Source: Ensifer adhaerens
GTDB taxonomy: Bacteria; Pseudomonadota; Alphaproteobacteria; Rhizobiales; Rhizobiaceae
DNA: 48,532 nt
Reading direction: 5' to 3'
Assembly: GCA_900215285.1 (NCBI GenBank)
Contig: OCMG01000006.1
Coordinates: 1-48,532 of the forward strand
A program made the position numbers and the translations under genes. Numbering within the stretch: the stretch's first letter is position 1; each line of letters starts with the position of its first letter. The notes under the pieces are model-generated. The model saw only the letters and a list, made by a program, of their open reading frames with translations, had not been told where the DNA came from and searched no databases. This document shows, piece after piece, positions 26,394-34,474 of the stretch.

Positions 26394-27119
26394 ATGCGGG
26401 TGACGCTTCCGCGCGCGTTGTCCAAACTTGGCCACTGTTCGCGAACGCAGGCTGAACGATTGATTGCCGAGGGCCGGGTTAAACTCAATGGACGTCGTGC
26501 CATGGACCCATCAATATGGGTCGATCTGATATCCGATCTGATCGCGGTCGATGGACAAACTGTTTCGGCATCGGCCAAGCTTTACATCATGATGAACAAA
26601 CCTCGCGGTGTGGTTACCACGCGTGATGATCCCGATGGCCGTGCAACGGTATTTGACTGCCTCAAGCTTCAGGACATGCCATTCGTTTCGCCGGTCGGTC
26701 GCCTGGACAAGGCCAGCGAAGGGTTGCTGTTGTTTACAAACGACACGGTACTTGCACAGCGTCTTCTTGACCCTGTCACGAATGTTCCCAAGATCTATCA
26801 CGTCCAAGTCGGCGGAGAAATTGGCACCCCGGAACTGGAGCAGATGATTTTCGGCATTCCCAGCGACGGTGAGCTCCTTCGCGCCACCTCCGTTGACCTT
26901 CTGCGCCGCGGCAGCAAGCACGCCTGGATTGAGGTCGAACTGCGCGAGGGTCGGTACCGGCAAATCCGCAGAATGCTGGAAGGCGTCGGACTGGACTGTC
27001 TGCGATTGGTCAGGATAGCAGTCGACACGCTGCGATTGGGTGATTTACAAAAAGGAGACAGCAGGTCTCTCACCACCTCTGAAATCGCCTCACTGCGCAA
27101 GCGCGCAGGACTCGAATAA
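26394..27119 (+). CDS. RsuA/RluB/E/F-family rRNA pseudouridine synthase
   Basis: This 241-aa protein has an N-terminal S4 RNA-binding domain (about residues 3-50: RALSKLGHCSRTQAERLIAEGRV) and a pseudouridine synthase domain with GRLDKASEGLLLFTND (about 102-117), whose Asp is the catalytic residue. A later REGRYRQIRRML motif (about 183-194) is typical of the family. It isomerises a uridine in rRNA; which one cannot be told. The ATG at 26394 fits the S4 domain start. An in-frame TTG at 26364 is possible; neither has a clear ribosome-binding site. Confidence 0.88.
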   Translation: MRVTLPRALSKLGHCSRTQAERLIAEGRVKLNGRRAMDPSIWVDLISDLIAVDGQTVSASAKLYIMMNKPRGVVTTRDDPDGRATVFDCLKLQDMPFVSPVGRLDKASEGLLLFTNDTVLAQRLLDPVTNVPKIYHVQVGGEIGTPELEQMIFGIPSDGELLRATSVDLLRRGSKHAWIEVELREGRYRQIRRMLEGVGLDCLRLVRIAVDTLRLGDLQKGDSRSLTTSEIASLRKRAGLE

Positions 27120-27463
27120 TCTGTTGGGTAGTCACCTTTTGACGACAAGGCGGCACTTGCCGCTAATTCAATATGCGGCAGCTTAAGTTTTGACTGACGA
27201 TGATCCTCGGTCTGCTAGGTCGTTAAACTGTTGATGTGACAGGACAGGAAAGCAATAGGGCGGCATTTTTTGGAGCCTCAACGAGTACGGTAAATTTGCC
27301 GAAAAAAGCACCGTTTCGCCCACGAAATCACCACGCTATCAGCCGTGGCTCCCGTGGCAGCATTATTTGCAGGGCTCCCGTGGCAGCATTATTTGCAGGG
27401 CTCTAGAATGGCATAAATTTTGCTGGAAGACGGAGACTTCTATATCGATCGGCGGCGCAAACT
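27120..27463. other. Gene-free stretch with a 26-bp tandem repeat
   Basis: Apart from the tandem duplication at 27351-27402, these 344 bases show no gene. A weak stem (GCGGC-ACTT-GCCGC) lies near 27150 and may end the pseudouridine synthase transcript. Confidence 0.4.
27351..27402. repeat. Perfect 26-bp tandem duplication
   Basis: The unit beginning CCCGTGGCAGCATTATTTGC occurs twice head to tail (27351-27376 and 27377-27402) without a mismatch. It could be replication slippage or a pair of protein-binding sites ahead of the small membrane protein gene 61 bases downstream. Confidence 0.85.
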
Positions 27464-27775
27464 ATGTTCCAACCTTTGGTGACTTGTCTTCTCCTAAGCG
27501 CCGCTACCGGTTTGAGTCTGCGGCGGTTTCTCCTGCCGTACTTTCCCGGCGGCGATGCTGCTGAACAGCGGTCACCCGTGACAATGGTGGCAAGTGCTAT
27601 CTTCCTGGCAGCGGTTGCCTTCACGGTGTCTGATCAAAAACTCTGGGCAATACCGATCGTTCTGACATTCAGCCTCTGGCTTGCGTCAGTATTTGACGAC
27701 TCCAAGCCGAACATGACGATCGCCATATCCGTCGTCAGCTTGACATTGTATATGGGCCTCCGGTCGATCCATTGA
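27464..27775 (+). CDS. Small three-helix membrane protein A
   Basis: This 103-aa hydrophobic protein has about three membrane helices (residues about 3-20, 38-58 and 62-80, with a further hydrophobic end to about 100). The loop FDDSKPN lies between the last two. It resembles the protein encoded at 30751-31077 in length, helix layout and the pattern (S/T)PV...AV.FT.S. No family is recognised. It converges on the HPP-CBS gene. The ribosome-binding site is weak. Confidence 0.6.
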   Translation: MFQPLVTCLLLSAATGLSLRRFLLPYFPGGDAAEQRSPVTMVASAIFLAAVAFTVSDQKLWAIPIVLTFSLWLASVFDDSKPNMTIAISVVSLTLYMGLRSIH

Positions 27776-27870
27776 TCCTCAGCTCCTCTATCATCGATAG
27801 CAAGCGTCTTGGAATTTCTCGGCATCCTTCGACGCCACTTCGACCGCCCCGAATTCGCTGTGGTCAAAGG

Positions 27871-28998
27871 TTAATTCGCCGCTGTCTGATGAGGCCCTTT
27901 TGGAAGGGACCGTGCAACGGCGCTCAAAAGGTCGGTCTGGGAAATCAGCCCGATAATGTGGCTCTGCTCATCGACGACGATCACCGCATGTGTTTTGCCG
28001 TCCGTCAGGATGGGAAGCAGGCTCAGGGCTCGATCGGCAGCCGAAGCGGTCGTTGGCAGAGAGATCAGTTCCTTCAACGAACCTTCTCCCATCGCCAATT
28101 CTCTCAAACCCACAGTACCGAGCAGTTGTCCGTTTCGATTTTTGACCGGTAAGGTTCGGATATTGTGCTTGAGAAGCAGCTCCCGGGCCTCATCGATGGT
28201 GGCATCAACGTCCGCCACAATAACGTCGCGCGACATGATGTCCGCACATTTGATCCCGTCATTAGAGCGGGCGACAGCCTCGTACTCCACACGGCGAAGC
28301 AATAGTCCAAGGTCAGTGCGGTCGATGTCGAATGTCTCGTGAAGCGCCTCAAGGGCGGCGTCAATATCCTCGTCACGAAACCCCACTCGCTCGGCTGGTG
28401 GAAGGTCTGCAGTCAGATGGCCGTTCACCGTAGGCGAGGCGACATGCGGGTAGTTATGCCGGGATAGCTTGTGGAACAACAGGCCGACTGCGACGAGGAT
28501 GCAGGAGTTCAGGGCAACTGGAATGAACGGAAACAGCATGCCCCAGCTTGCGACCGCAGGTCCACCAAGGACGGCTGTCAGGGCTGCCGCCCCCCCAGGC
28601 GGATGGAGACACCGGGTAAAGGACATCGCCGCGATCGCCAGTGAGACGCCCACACCAGTAGCTATGATCGGGTCGCTGATCAGGCTGGCGGCAAGCACCC
28701 CCATGAAGGCCGAAATCGTATTGCCTCCGATGATAGACCATGGCTGGGCAAGCGGGCTTGCCGGAACGGCAAACAGCAGCACGGCCGAGGCGCCCATCGG
28801 CGCGACGATCAACGGTAGATGTGAACCTTTTCCGAGCAGGTAGCTGCAAATCAGACCTGTCAGCGCGATCGCCGCGAGAGCGCCAAGGCATGCCAGCAGC
28901 CGATCGCGCAACGTTGCGCCGGCAAGAATGGGTCTAAACAGCCATAGTGACAGAAGCGCGCGCTTCTGGGCCGCTCCTCGGGGGTCGGAAGGGGACAT
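27871..28998 (-). CDS. HPP-family membrane protein with two CBS domains
   Basis: This 375-aa protein has an N-terminal HPP domain of about four to five membrane helices (residues about 33-175). The signature LHPPGGAAAL is at 131-140, and the APMGASAVLLFAVP stretch typical of the family precedes it. Two CBS domains (about 245-300 and 310-368) form the cytoplasmic C-terminus and probably sense adenine nucleotides. A plant HPP protein has been linked to nitrite transport; bacterial functions are unclear. It follows a LysR gene by 32 bases and is probably co-transcribed. Confidence 0.9.
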   Translation of the reverse strand: MSPSDPRGAAQKRALLSLWLFRPILAGATLRDRLLACLGALAAIALTGLICSYLLGKGSHLPLIVAPMGASAVLLFAVPASPLAQPWSIIGGNTISAFMGVLAASLISDPIIATGVGVSLAIAAMSFTRCLHPPGGAAALTAVLGGPAVASWGMLFPFIPVALNSCILVAVGLLFHKLSRHNYPHVASPTVNGHLTADLPPAERVGFRDEDIDAALEALHETFDIDRTDLGLLLRRVEYEAVARSNDGIKCADIMSRDVIVADVDATIDEARELLLKHNIRTLPVKNRNGQLLGTVGLRELAMGEGSLKELISLPTTASAADRALSLLPILTDGKTHAVIVVDEQSHIIGLISQTDLLSAVARSLPKGPHQTAAN

Positions 28999-29030
28999 GG
29001 GAAAAACCTGATGAGAGACTGGTGGCGGGT

Positions 29031-29948
29031 TCAGGAAGGAGAAAGGGAAGCGGAGAGCGGAGGCGTTGAGGCCAGAAGCATATCTTCAAATCCGCGAAGC
29101 GGATCAGACCTCCGATCATTCCGGGAAATGAGCAGTGTATCGACCGGACCAAGGGAATGCACAACGATATCGGCGGTCCAGTGCATGCCGTCAAGGACAG
29201 AGCGCGGTATGACACCCACTGCGTTTCCCGCAACGACGTGAGCGAGAATGGAGTGATAGGAGGTCAACTCCATTGTTGGAACGTCGGCTCCCAATTTCAT
29301 CCAACGCTCGGCAATGCGGCGATAGGTACAACCTGGTTCAAGAGCGGCAAGAGCCGTCAGCCGAATGTCGCCGGCGTTGCGGAGCGGAGGATGGTTGGAC
29401 GGCAGGATCAGAAGCAGCTCTTCCTGAAAGACCCTTGTCGCGTGAAGCGGATGCTGCTCACGCCCAAGCATCCCTGCCCATTCTTTCTGATCAGGCGGTT
29501 GGGCGATGAGAGCGCAATCGAGTTCGTCGGCAATCACCGCCTTTGCCAATTCCAGCGTTGCGCCAAGTGTCAAACGCAATGACACCTGTGGCCAGGCTTC
29601 GTTAAATGTTGCAAGCACCGGAGGCAGACGGCTTGCCGCCGTGCTTTCCATCGTACCCACCCGCAACGCCTCCACCTGGTTTTCTTTCCTGAGCGCAAGA
29701 CGCGCCTCTGTTGCAAAAGCGAGCATTTTCTTCGCGTAGCCCAAGAAAATTTGTCCTTCGCGGGTCAGGGTCATCTTCTTTCCCTCCCGGCTGAACAGCA
29801 AGGCGCCAACTTGCTCCTCAAGAAGCTGGATACGTGTCGTTACATTCGAAGGCGCCCGACCAAGCTGCTTCGCCGCGCGCGTCACGCTCGTCTCGTCGGC
29901 GACGATCAGAAAAATATGCAGAGAAGTCGGATCCAAAAAAGTCTCCAT
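29031..29948 (-). CDS. LysR-family regulator next to HPP-CBS
   Basis: This 305-aa LysR protein has a winged HTH at about residues 8-65 (TSVTRAAKQLGRAPSNVTTRIQLLEEQ) and a two-lobed effector domain (about 90-290: LRVGTMESTAASRLPPVLATF). The HTH variant APSNVTTRI resembles the subgroup that includes PtrR and its relatives. It is divergent from the cyclo-ligase operon (94-base gap) and upstream of HPP-CBS, so it could control both. Confidence 0.9.
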   Translation of the reverse strand: METFLDPTSLHIFLIVADETSVTRAAKQLGRAPSNVTTRIQLLEEQVGALLFSREGKKMTLTREGQIFLGYAKKMLAFATEARLALRKENQVEALRVGTMESTAASRLPPVLATFNEAWPQVSLRLTLGATLELAKAVIADELDCALIAQPPDQKEWAGMLGREQHPLHATRVFQEELLLILPSNHPPLRNAGDIRLTALAALEPGCTYRRIAERWMKLGADVPTMELTSYHSILAHVVAGNAVGVIPRSVLDGMHWTADIVVHSLGPVDTLLISRNDRRSDPLRGFEDMLLASTPPLSASLSPS

Positions 29949-30004
29949 TTAAGAATGGTATTGCCTTATTATTCTCCATGAGCGAACATCACGCAAGCCG
30001 AAGG

Positions 30005-30023
30005 TGATGGCCTGAAGCCATCA
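30005..30023 (+). promoter_or_regulatory. Leader hairpin before the cyclo-ligase gene
   Basis: TGATGGC-CTGAA-GCCATCA is a perfect 7-bp stem with a 5-base loop, 19 bases upstream of the cyclo-ligase ATG in the LysR/cyclo-ligase intergenic region. It could be a regulator-binding dyad or an mRNA structure. Confidence 0.45.
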
Positions 30024-30042
30024 GATAGAAAAGAAATGTCAG

Positions 30043-30747
30043 ATGATCGACGAAAATCAGAATGACAATCCAGATGGCTTCTCTTCTCCTGCCTGTTTCA
30101 TGCACGAAGTCGATCCAGCCTATATGGGACTGGACGGTAGTGGTGAAACGGTCAAGAAATGGCGCAAAGGTGAGCGGCGCCGTCTGATCGATCAGCGGGC
30201 CCGTCTCAACGCAGAAGAGCGCGACCAGAAATCCTTGCGAATCCGGCAAAACCTCGATCAGCTATTGCCTGAAGTCAACGGGCGAACCATCAGTCTCTAC
30301 TGGCCATTTCTGGGCGAACCTGATCTCCGCGGCTGGTTGACAGCGGCTTCAGCCCGCGGCGCGACATGCCTTTTGCCGGTGGTGTCTGAAAAGAACAAGC
30401 CTCTCACGTTTCGATCCTGGCGGATTGGCGAGGAATTGACGCGCGGAGTCCTGAATATCCCTGTTCCGCTGCACGGTGATGAACGCCAACCGGATATCGT
30501 CATTGCCCCGGTTGTCGGGTTTGACGCGCATTGTTACCGGCTTGGGTTCGGAGGTGGGTATTTTGATCGAACGCTCGCTGTGCTCCATCCAAAGCCTATC
30601 GTGATCGGCGTCGGGTTTGACTTCCAGCAGATCGAGACGATCCGTCCTCAAGGTCATGACATTCCCATGGATGCGATCGTCACCGATACTGACATCCGGT
30701 TTCGCCAAGGTTGTGATAATCTTTTCGCGTGGAAATTCGAGGGCTAG
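30043..30747 (+). CDS. 5-formyltetrahydrofolate cyclo-ligase family protein
   Basis: This 234-aa protein has the MTHFS fold: an N-terminal RKGERRRLIDQR basic helix (about residues 41-52), YWPFLGEPD (86-94) and the signature LGFGGGYFDRTL (167-178) that forms the ATP and folate site. The enzyme converts 5-formyl-THF to 5,10-methenyl-THF with ATP. It has an extra N-terminal segment (SSPACFMHEVDPAYMG, about 14-29) absent from the usual 180-200-aa enzymes. The next gene starts 3 bases after its stop. The link to an HPP-CBS/LysR block is unusual for a one-carbon enzyme. Confidence 0.88.
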   Translation: MIDENQNDNPDGFSSPACFMHEVDPAYMGLDGSGETVKKWRKGERRRLIDQRARLNAEERDQKSLRIRQNLDQLLPEVNGRTISLYWPFLGEPDLRGWLTAASARGATCLLPVVSEKNKPLTFRSWRIGEELTRGVLNIPVPLHGDERQPDIVIAPVVGFDAHCYRLGFGGGYFDRTLAVLHPKPIVIGVGFDFQQIETIRPQGHDIPMDAIVTDTDIRFRQGCDNLFAWKFEG

Positions 30748-30750
30748 GCG

Positions 30751-31077
30751 ATGAGTTCGCTGGACGTTTCCTCACTCATTCCAGTCTTTCTAACGGCGGC
30801 TATTGCGCTCAGCTGGAACCCATTTCTGATCCTTTACCGAAACAATGCCCTTGCTGTGCATACACCCGTCATGACGACGCTCGCCGCCAGCCTGGCGCTG
30901 TCCGCAGTGACCTTCACTTATTCCAACTTGGGAGCAACTATCGGGAGCCTCGTGTTTGCGACCGGCCTGATGCTGTCGATACCGTTGCGCGACCATCTAC
31001 GAGATGAGATCGGCATAGCCCTGTCAGCAGTGTGCCTTTTTGTTTTTCTTTCCCTACCAAACGGCGTTCAAGCATAG
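30751..31077 (+). CDS. Small membrane protein B, coupled to the cyclo-ligase
   Basis: This 108-aa hydrophobic protein has about three membrane helices (residues about 8-27, 40-60 and 64-100) with an RDHLRDE loop. It appears to be a paralog of the protein at 27464-27775: both are just over 100 aa with the pattern TPV/SPV...AV.FT.S. It starts 3 bases after the cyclo-ligase stop with GAGG upstream, so it is translationally coupled. Function unknown. Confidence 0.75.
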   Translation: MSSLDVSSLIPVFLTAAIALSWNPFLILYRNNALAVHTPVMTTLAASLALSAVTFTYSNLGATIGSLVFATGLMLSIPLRDHLRDEIGIALSAVCLFVFLSLPNGVQA

Positions 31078-31086
31078 GAGCGAACA

Positions 31087-31293
31087 ATGCTTATGGACCG
31101 CAGGCCATCAAGAAAAAATTGGTTGCACTGGTATGCCTGGTACCCGGTCTTGCCGGCGAACGATACATTATGCTGGCTGGAGATCGTTTTCCGGCGAAAA
31201 GCGGCCACCGGTAGGTGGGAGTATCGATCAACGCGGTCTGAACGAGAACGGCTTCTGGCTCAGACTCGCATACCCGTCTGTCCTGGCGCTTAG
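31087..31293 (+). CDS. Small tryptophan-rich protein
   Basis: This 68-aa basic protein with many Trp and Tyr residues (KNWLHWYAWYPV, CWLEIVFRR, GRWEYR) starts 9 bases after the preceding stop, with GGAG 6 bases before the ATG. The W-rich pattern recalls short hypothetical proteins common on plasmids and phages. It may be the third gene of the cyclo-ligase operon. No function can be assigned. Confidence 0.55.
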   Translation: MLMDRRPSRKNWLHWYAWYPVLPANDTLCWLEIVFRRKAATGRWEYRSTRSERERLLAQTRIPVCPGA

Positions 31294-31419
31294 AAAGAGA
31301 TCGGCCTGACGATCTTCAGGTCAAGTATCACGATTTTATCTATTCTGGGAATACTTCGGCATGGCAAATGGCAATAGCTCGGCGATCGAGGCGCGATCAG
31401 CCGCGAAACTGTTTGCCAG

Positions 31420-31884
31420 TTATGACCGCCGGTTAGGATCATCCAGCGCTGGATTGTAGAATAGCGAAATTGTCAGGCTTCGGGCGATACGCTCTGCCGT
31501 CGCCATGAACCATGCTTTGGCGTCTTCATTCGTGACGACGTTGTCCAGCGTTGTTTCAAACAGCTCCAGCCATTTTGGGAATAGTTCTGGCGTTAGGTTG
31601 GCCACACCTAAATGGGCCTGAACAGGTTTCCCCCCATAGGAGCCATCGTGGAAGGCGACCGCTGACCAGAAGCTTTTCATTTTCAGGGTGTGCTCCGACC
31701 AGCGTCCCGAAAGCCTTGCGTTGAAAACGGGACCCAGCTCCGGATGCTCCGACACACGCGCGTAAAATGTGTCAACCACGGCACTGATCAAGGCGCGATT
31801 GATGCCGAGTGCTTGCATTTCCGCATCAGCCCGATTGCTAATCTCAGCGCTATGTGCGGCGCGTGCTTGCAATTCATTTTCCAT
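31420..31884 (-). CDS. Group III truncated hemoglobin
   Basis: This 154-aa globin of the truncated type has the group III pattern: FYARVSEHPELGPVF (B-C region), FWSAVAFHDGSYGG and proximal His91 in PVQAHLGV. Such globins bind O2, NO or sulfide and are tied to nitrosative or microaerobic stress. It has an N-terminal extension of about 25 residues. It follows a DUF6522-like gene by 89 bases on the same strand, probably as one operon. Confidence 0.88.
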   Translation of the reverse strand: MENELQARAAHSAEISNRADAEMQALGINRALISAVVDTFYARVSEHPELGPVFNARLSGRWSEHTLKMKSFWSAVAFHDGSYGGKPVQAHLGVANLTPELFPKWLELFETTLDNVVTNEDAKAWFMATAERIARSLTISLFYNPALDDPNRRS

Positions 31885-31973
31885 TCAACCACCAAAGCGC
31901 TGCGTTGTCTGCAGCATATGCCTGCTCCCTGTCATCGGCAAACGCAGTGCAGATCTCATTTTGAAGATGGCAG

Positions 31974-32267
31974 TCATTGACGCGGTGACCGTTTCGGCGA
32001 TCTACCCTTAAGGAACGTCAACTCCTCGTGCTGAACCTCATTTTCGATATCCAGGATTGCGCGCCATTGACGATTGCCGAAGCGTAGCGACAGACGCTTC
32101 GTCCCTGCATGCTCATCCGAACCAATCTCCACAGAGCTCGCGACAAGACCACGCTGGATGTAGCTGCGGAATTCCGATTGCGACACCCCGAACCGGGAAG
32201 CGATCTCGCTCGAATCCAGGGTGAAATCCCCGTTTGGGCTGCACTCGACAAACAAATTCGTGTCCAT
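31974..32267 (-). CDS. DUF6522-like small protein
   Basis: This 97-aa soluble protein resembles DUF6522-type proteins, which I recall as short rhizobial proteins found near redox genes. It has EIASRFGVSQSEFRSYIQRG, an HTH-like segment (about residues 22-41), and a beta-rich second half (TKRLSLRFGNRQWRAILD). The likely co-transcribed gene is the truncated globin. The family name is from memory and should be confirmed. Confidence 0.6.
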   Translation of the reverse strand: MDTNLFVECSPNGDFTLDSSEIASRFGVSQSEFRSYIQRGLVASSVEIGSDEHAGTKRLSLRFGNRQWRAILDIENEVQHEELTFLKGRSPKRSPRQ

Positions 32268-32476
32268 TCACAAAGCGCCAGTGGCGCAACAAAAAATCTC
32301 CAAGAGAGAACGATTGCTTATTGTCATTCTTATATCAAGAATTAATATCGTTATTTGGAGATTTTCAGTGGCTGGGTCTCTCATGAACACAGTCAGGCTT
32401 CCCACTGAGGCAGGCAGAAGTTTCGGACCCATTCTTGGCACCGACATCAAAAAAATACGGATTGGATGGTTTGCAG

Positions 32477-33646
32477 ATGACAGATATCAGAACGATCGCA
32501 GCATCGAACGGCATTGCTGACGACAACGCTTTCGGTGCTGTGACGGCTCCCATCTACCTATCCAGCAACTTCGCGTTTCAAAAATTCGAACACGCGCAAG
32601 CGTACGAATACTCCCGCACCTCCAACCCGACGCGGGACCTGCTCGCCGACACACTAGCAAAGCTTGAGGGCGGAGCGGGAGCCGTGGTGACATCATCGGG
32701 AATGGCGGCCGTGAATCTCATTCTCAGTCTTTTAAAACCCGGCGATCGCGTCATTGCGCCACACGACTGTTACGGCGGAACATACCGACTGCTCCGGGCT
32801 CTGTGCGACCGGGGCCATTTCGAAGTAGAGTTCGTCGATCAGCAGGACACGGCCATGTTTGATGCAGCCCTGCAACGGCGTGTTTCACTGGTGATGGTTG
32901 AAACACCGAGCAATCCGCTCATGCGGGTGGTCGATATCAAAGCGATTGCGGAGCGCGCCAAGTCCGCCAACGCCCGTCTTGTCGTTGACAACACCTTCCT
33001 GTCGCCTGCGCTGCAACAGCCCATTGCGCTGGGAGCCGATTTCGTCGTTCATTCGACAACAAAGTATCTGAATGGTCACTCCGACGTCGTTGGCGGCGCT
33101 GTAATTGCGGCCAATTCCCGCGATGTAGAAGAACTTAAAGCCTGGGCAAACCTCATCGGCGTCACAGGTTCGCCCTTTGATTCCTACCTGACCCTACGTG
33201 GCATCAGAACCCTCTTCCCGCGGATCGAACAACAGCAAAAGACCGCCGCTGCAGTGGCGGCATTTCTCGATCGGCGGCCTGAGGTCCGGGTGGTCCACTA
33301 CCCCGGACTGGACACCCATCCCGGCAGGGAGCTCGCGTTGCGCCAGCAAAAAGGTTTCGGTGCCATGCTGAGTTTTGAACTGGAGGGAGGCTTGGAGGCG
33401 GTGCGCAGCTTCGTCACTGCATTAAGAGTCTTCACTCTCGCCGAGTCGCTCGGCGGCGTGGAAAGTCTGATCGCCCATCCAACGACCATGACCCACGCCG
33501 GAATGGGTGAGGAAGCCCGTCTGGCTGCAGGGATCAATGACAGCCTGCTGCGGGTTTCGATTGGCCTGGAAGCCGAGCAGGACTTGATATCTGATCTTGC
33601 GTCCAGTCTGGCCGCCACCGAAACCAGCTCTCGAAAACAAACCTGA
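32477..33646 (+). CDS. metB: Cystathionine gamma-synthase-type PLP enzyme
   Basis: This 389-aa protein of the Cys/Met-metabolism PLP family has the active-site lysine in HSTTKYLNGHSDVVGG (K195). Other family motifs are YSRTSNPTRD, GGAGAVVTSSGMAAVNL, HDCYGGTYR, VETPSNPLM and, near the end, ESLGGVESLIAHP. It probably condenses an activated homoserine with cysteine (trans-sulfuration towards methionine). The length matches MetB (386 aa); a lyase or O-acylhomoserine sulfhydrylase role cannot be ruled out. ATG 32477 is preferred over an in-frame TTG at 32435. Confidence 0.88.
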   Translation: MTDIRTIAASNGIADDNAFGAVTAPIYLSSNFAFQKFEHAQAYEYSRTSNPTRDLLADTLAKLEGGAGAVVTSSGMAAVNLILSLLKPGDRVIAPHDCYGGTYRLLRALCDRGHFEVEFVDQQDTAMFDAALQRRVSLVMVETPSNPLMRVVDIKAIAERAKSANARLVVDNTFLSPALQQPIALGADFVVHSTTKYLNGHSDVVGGAVIAANSRDVEELKAWANLIGVTGSPFDSYLTLRGIRTLFPRIEQQQKTAAAVAAFLDRRPEVRVVHYPGLDTHPGRELALRQQKGFGAMLSFELEGGLEAVRSFVTALRVFTLAESLGGVESLIAHPTTMTHAGMGEEARLAAGINDSLLRVSIGLEAEQDLISDLASSLAATETSSRKQT

Positions 33647-33798
33647 ATTTGAAAAGTAATTGTTCGGCGCTTCTGACAATCAGAAAGTGCGTTGGCGACA
33701 GATCGAATTTCCACCTCACCAGCATTCTGCCACGTGCTGCCCATCCCCAAAATTTGCTCGGTGCACCGTTGGGTTTCCGTACCACGCCCATTGAAACC

Positions 33799-34221
33799 TC
33801 ATTTAAAGTCGTTTTGCAGACGCTGAAGGATCGTTATGAGTTCGGGGGCCATGTCGCGCACTTCCTTGAGATGAGCTGCACTTAACCGCAGCAGCACCGC
33901 GTCGGCCTGTTCGGTTAATTCCAATGTCTGTCGTCGCTTGTCCGTGGGGTCGGAATTTCGGGTCACCAGACCGGCGGCGCTCAGGCGACCTACAAGCTCA
34001 GTTGCCGAGTGCGGCGCAATCAGTAGCCGGCTCGCCAGCACTCCAATCGTCATAGGGTCATCTAAAGTATGTCCCTTGATTGCAAGCAATGCCTGGTGCT
34101 GCTGGCCTGGGAGGCCTTCGTCCTGGGCAGCGCATGTGCTGAAGTTCATAAACTTTCGCAGTGTGAAACGCAGGTTGGCGAGTGCCTCATAGTCACTATC
34201 GCTCAGGGTATCTTTATTCAC
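33799..34221 (-). CDS. MarR-family transcriptional regulator
   Basis: This 140-aa protein has a MarR winged HTH (about residues 55-110: TIGVLASRLLIAPHSATELVGRLSAAGLVTR, then DPTDKRRQTLELTEQAD) flanked by dimerisation helices. MarR proteins repress genes until a small ligand or an oxidant releases them. It is divergent from the ClC-CBS gene, and a 19-bp palindrome in the gap is a good operator candidate. Confidence 0.92.
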   Translation of the reverse strand: MNKDTLSDSDYEALANLRFTLRKFMNFSTCAAQDEGLPGQQHQALLAIKGHTLDDPMTIGVLASRLLIAPHSATELVGRLSAAGLVTRNSDPTDKRRQTLELTEQADAVLLRLSAAHLKEVRDMAPELITILQRLQNDFK

Positions 34222-34394
34222 TTCTCACCATCTCTCCGTTTCGTTGAACTCATCCGGCACCCTCTATGCCGTCCCATGATCTGCTCTAGTCCGTCCCGGG
34301 TGAAGGCTCGGACACCAATGGCTTCCGGCGACAAGGTTTCCCATCCTTTTTTAGTCATGACGACGAAAATCCCAGCTCGACAAAATCATTGATT

Positions 34395-34413
34395 TATATC
34401 GTATCACGATATA
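34395..34413. promoter_or_regulatory. MarR-type operator candidate
   Basis: TATATCG-TATCA-CGATATA is a perfect 7-bp inverted repeat with a 5-base spacer, 62 bases upstream of the ClC start and 174 bases from the MarR start. Its size and AT-rich arms fit MarR operators. Confidence 0.6.
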
Positions 34414-34474
34414 TCGGCACATCGATGAGACAATGTAACCGCGCTGAAGTGCAGCCGGCCCCGGAGAATTCGCG

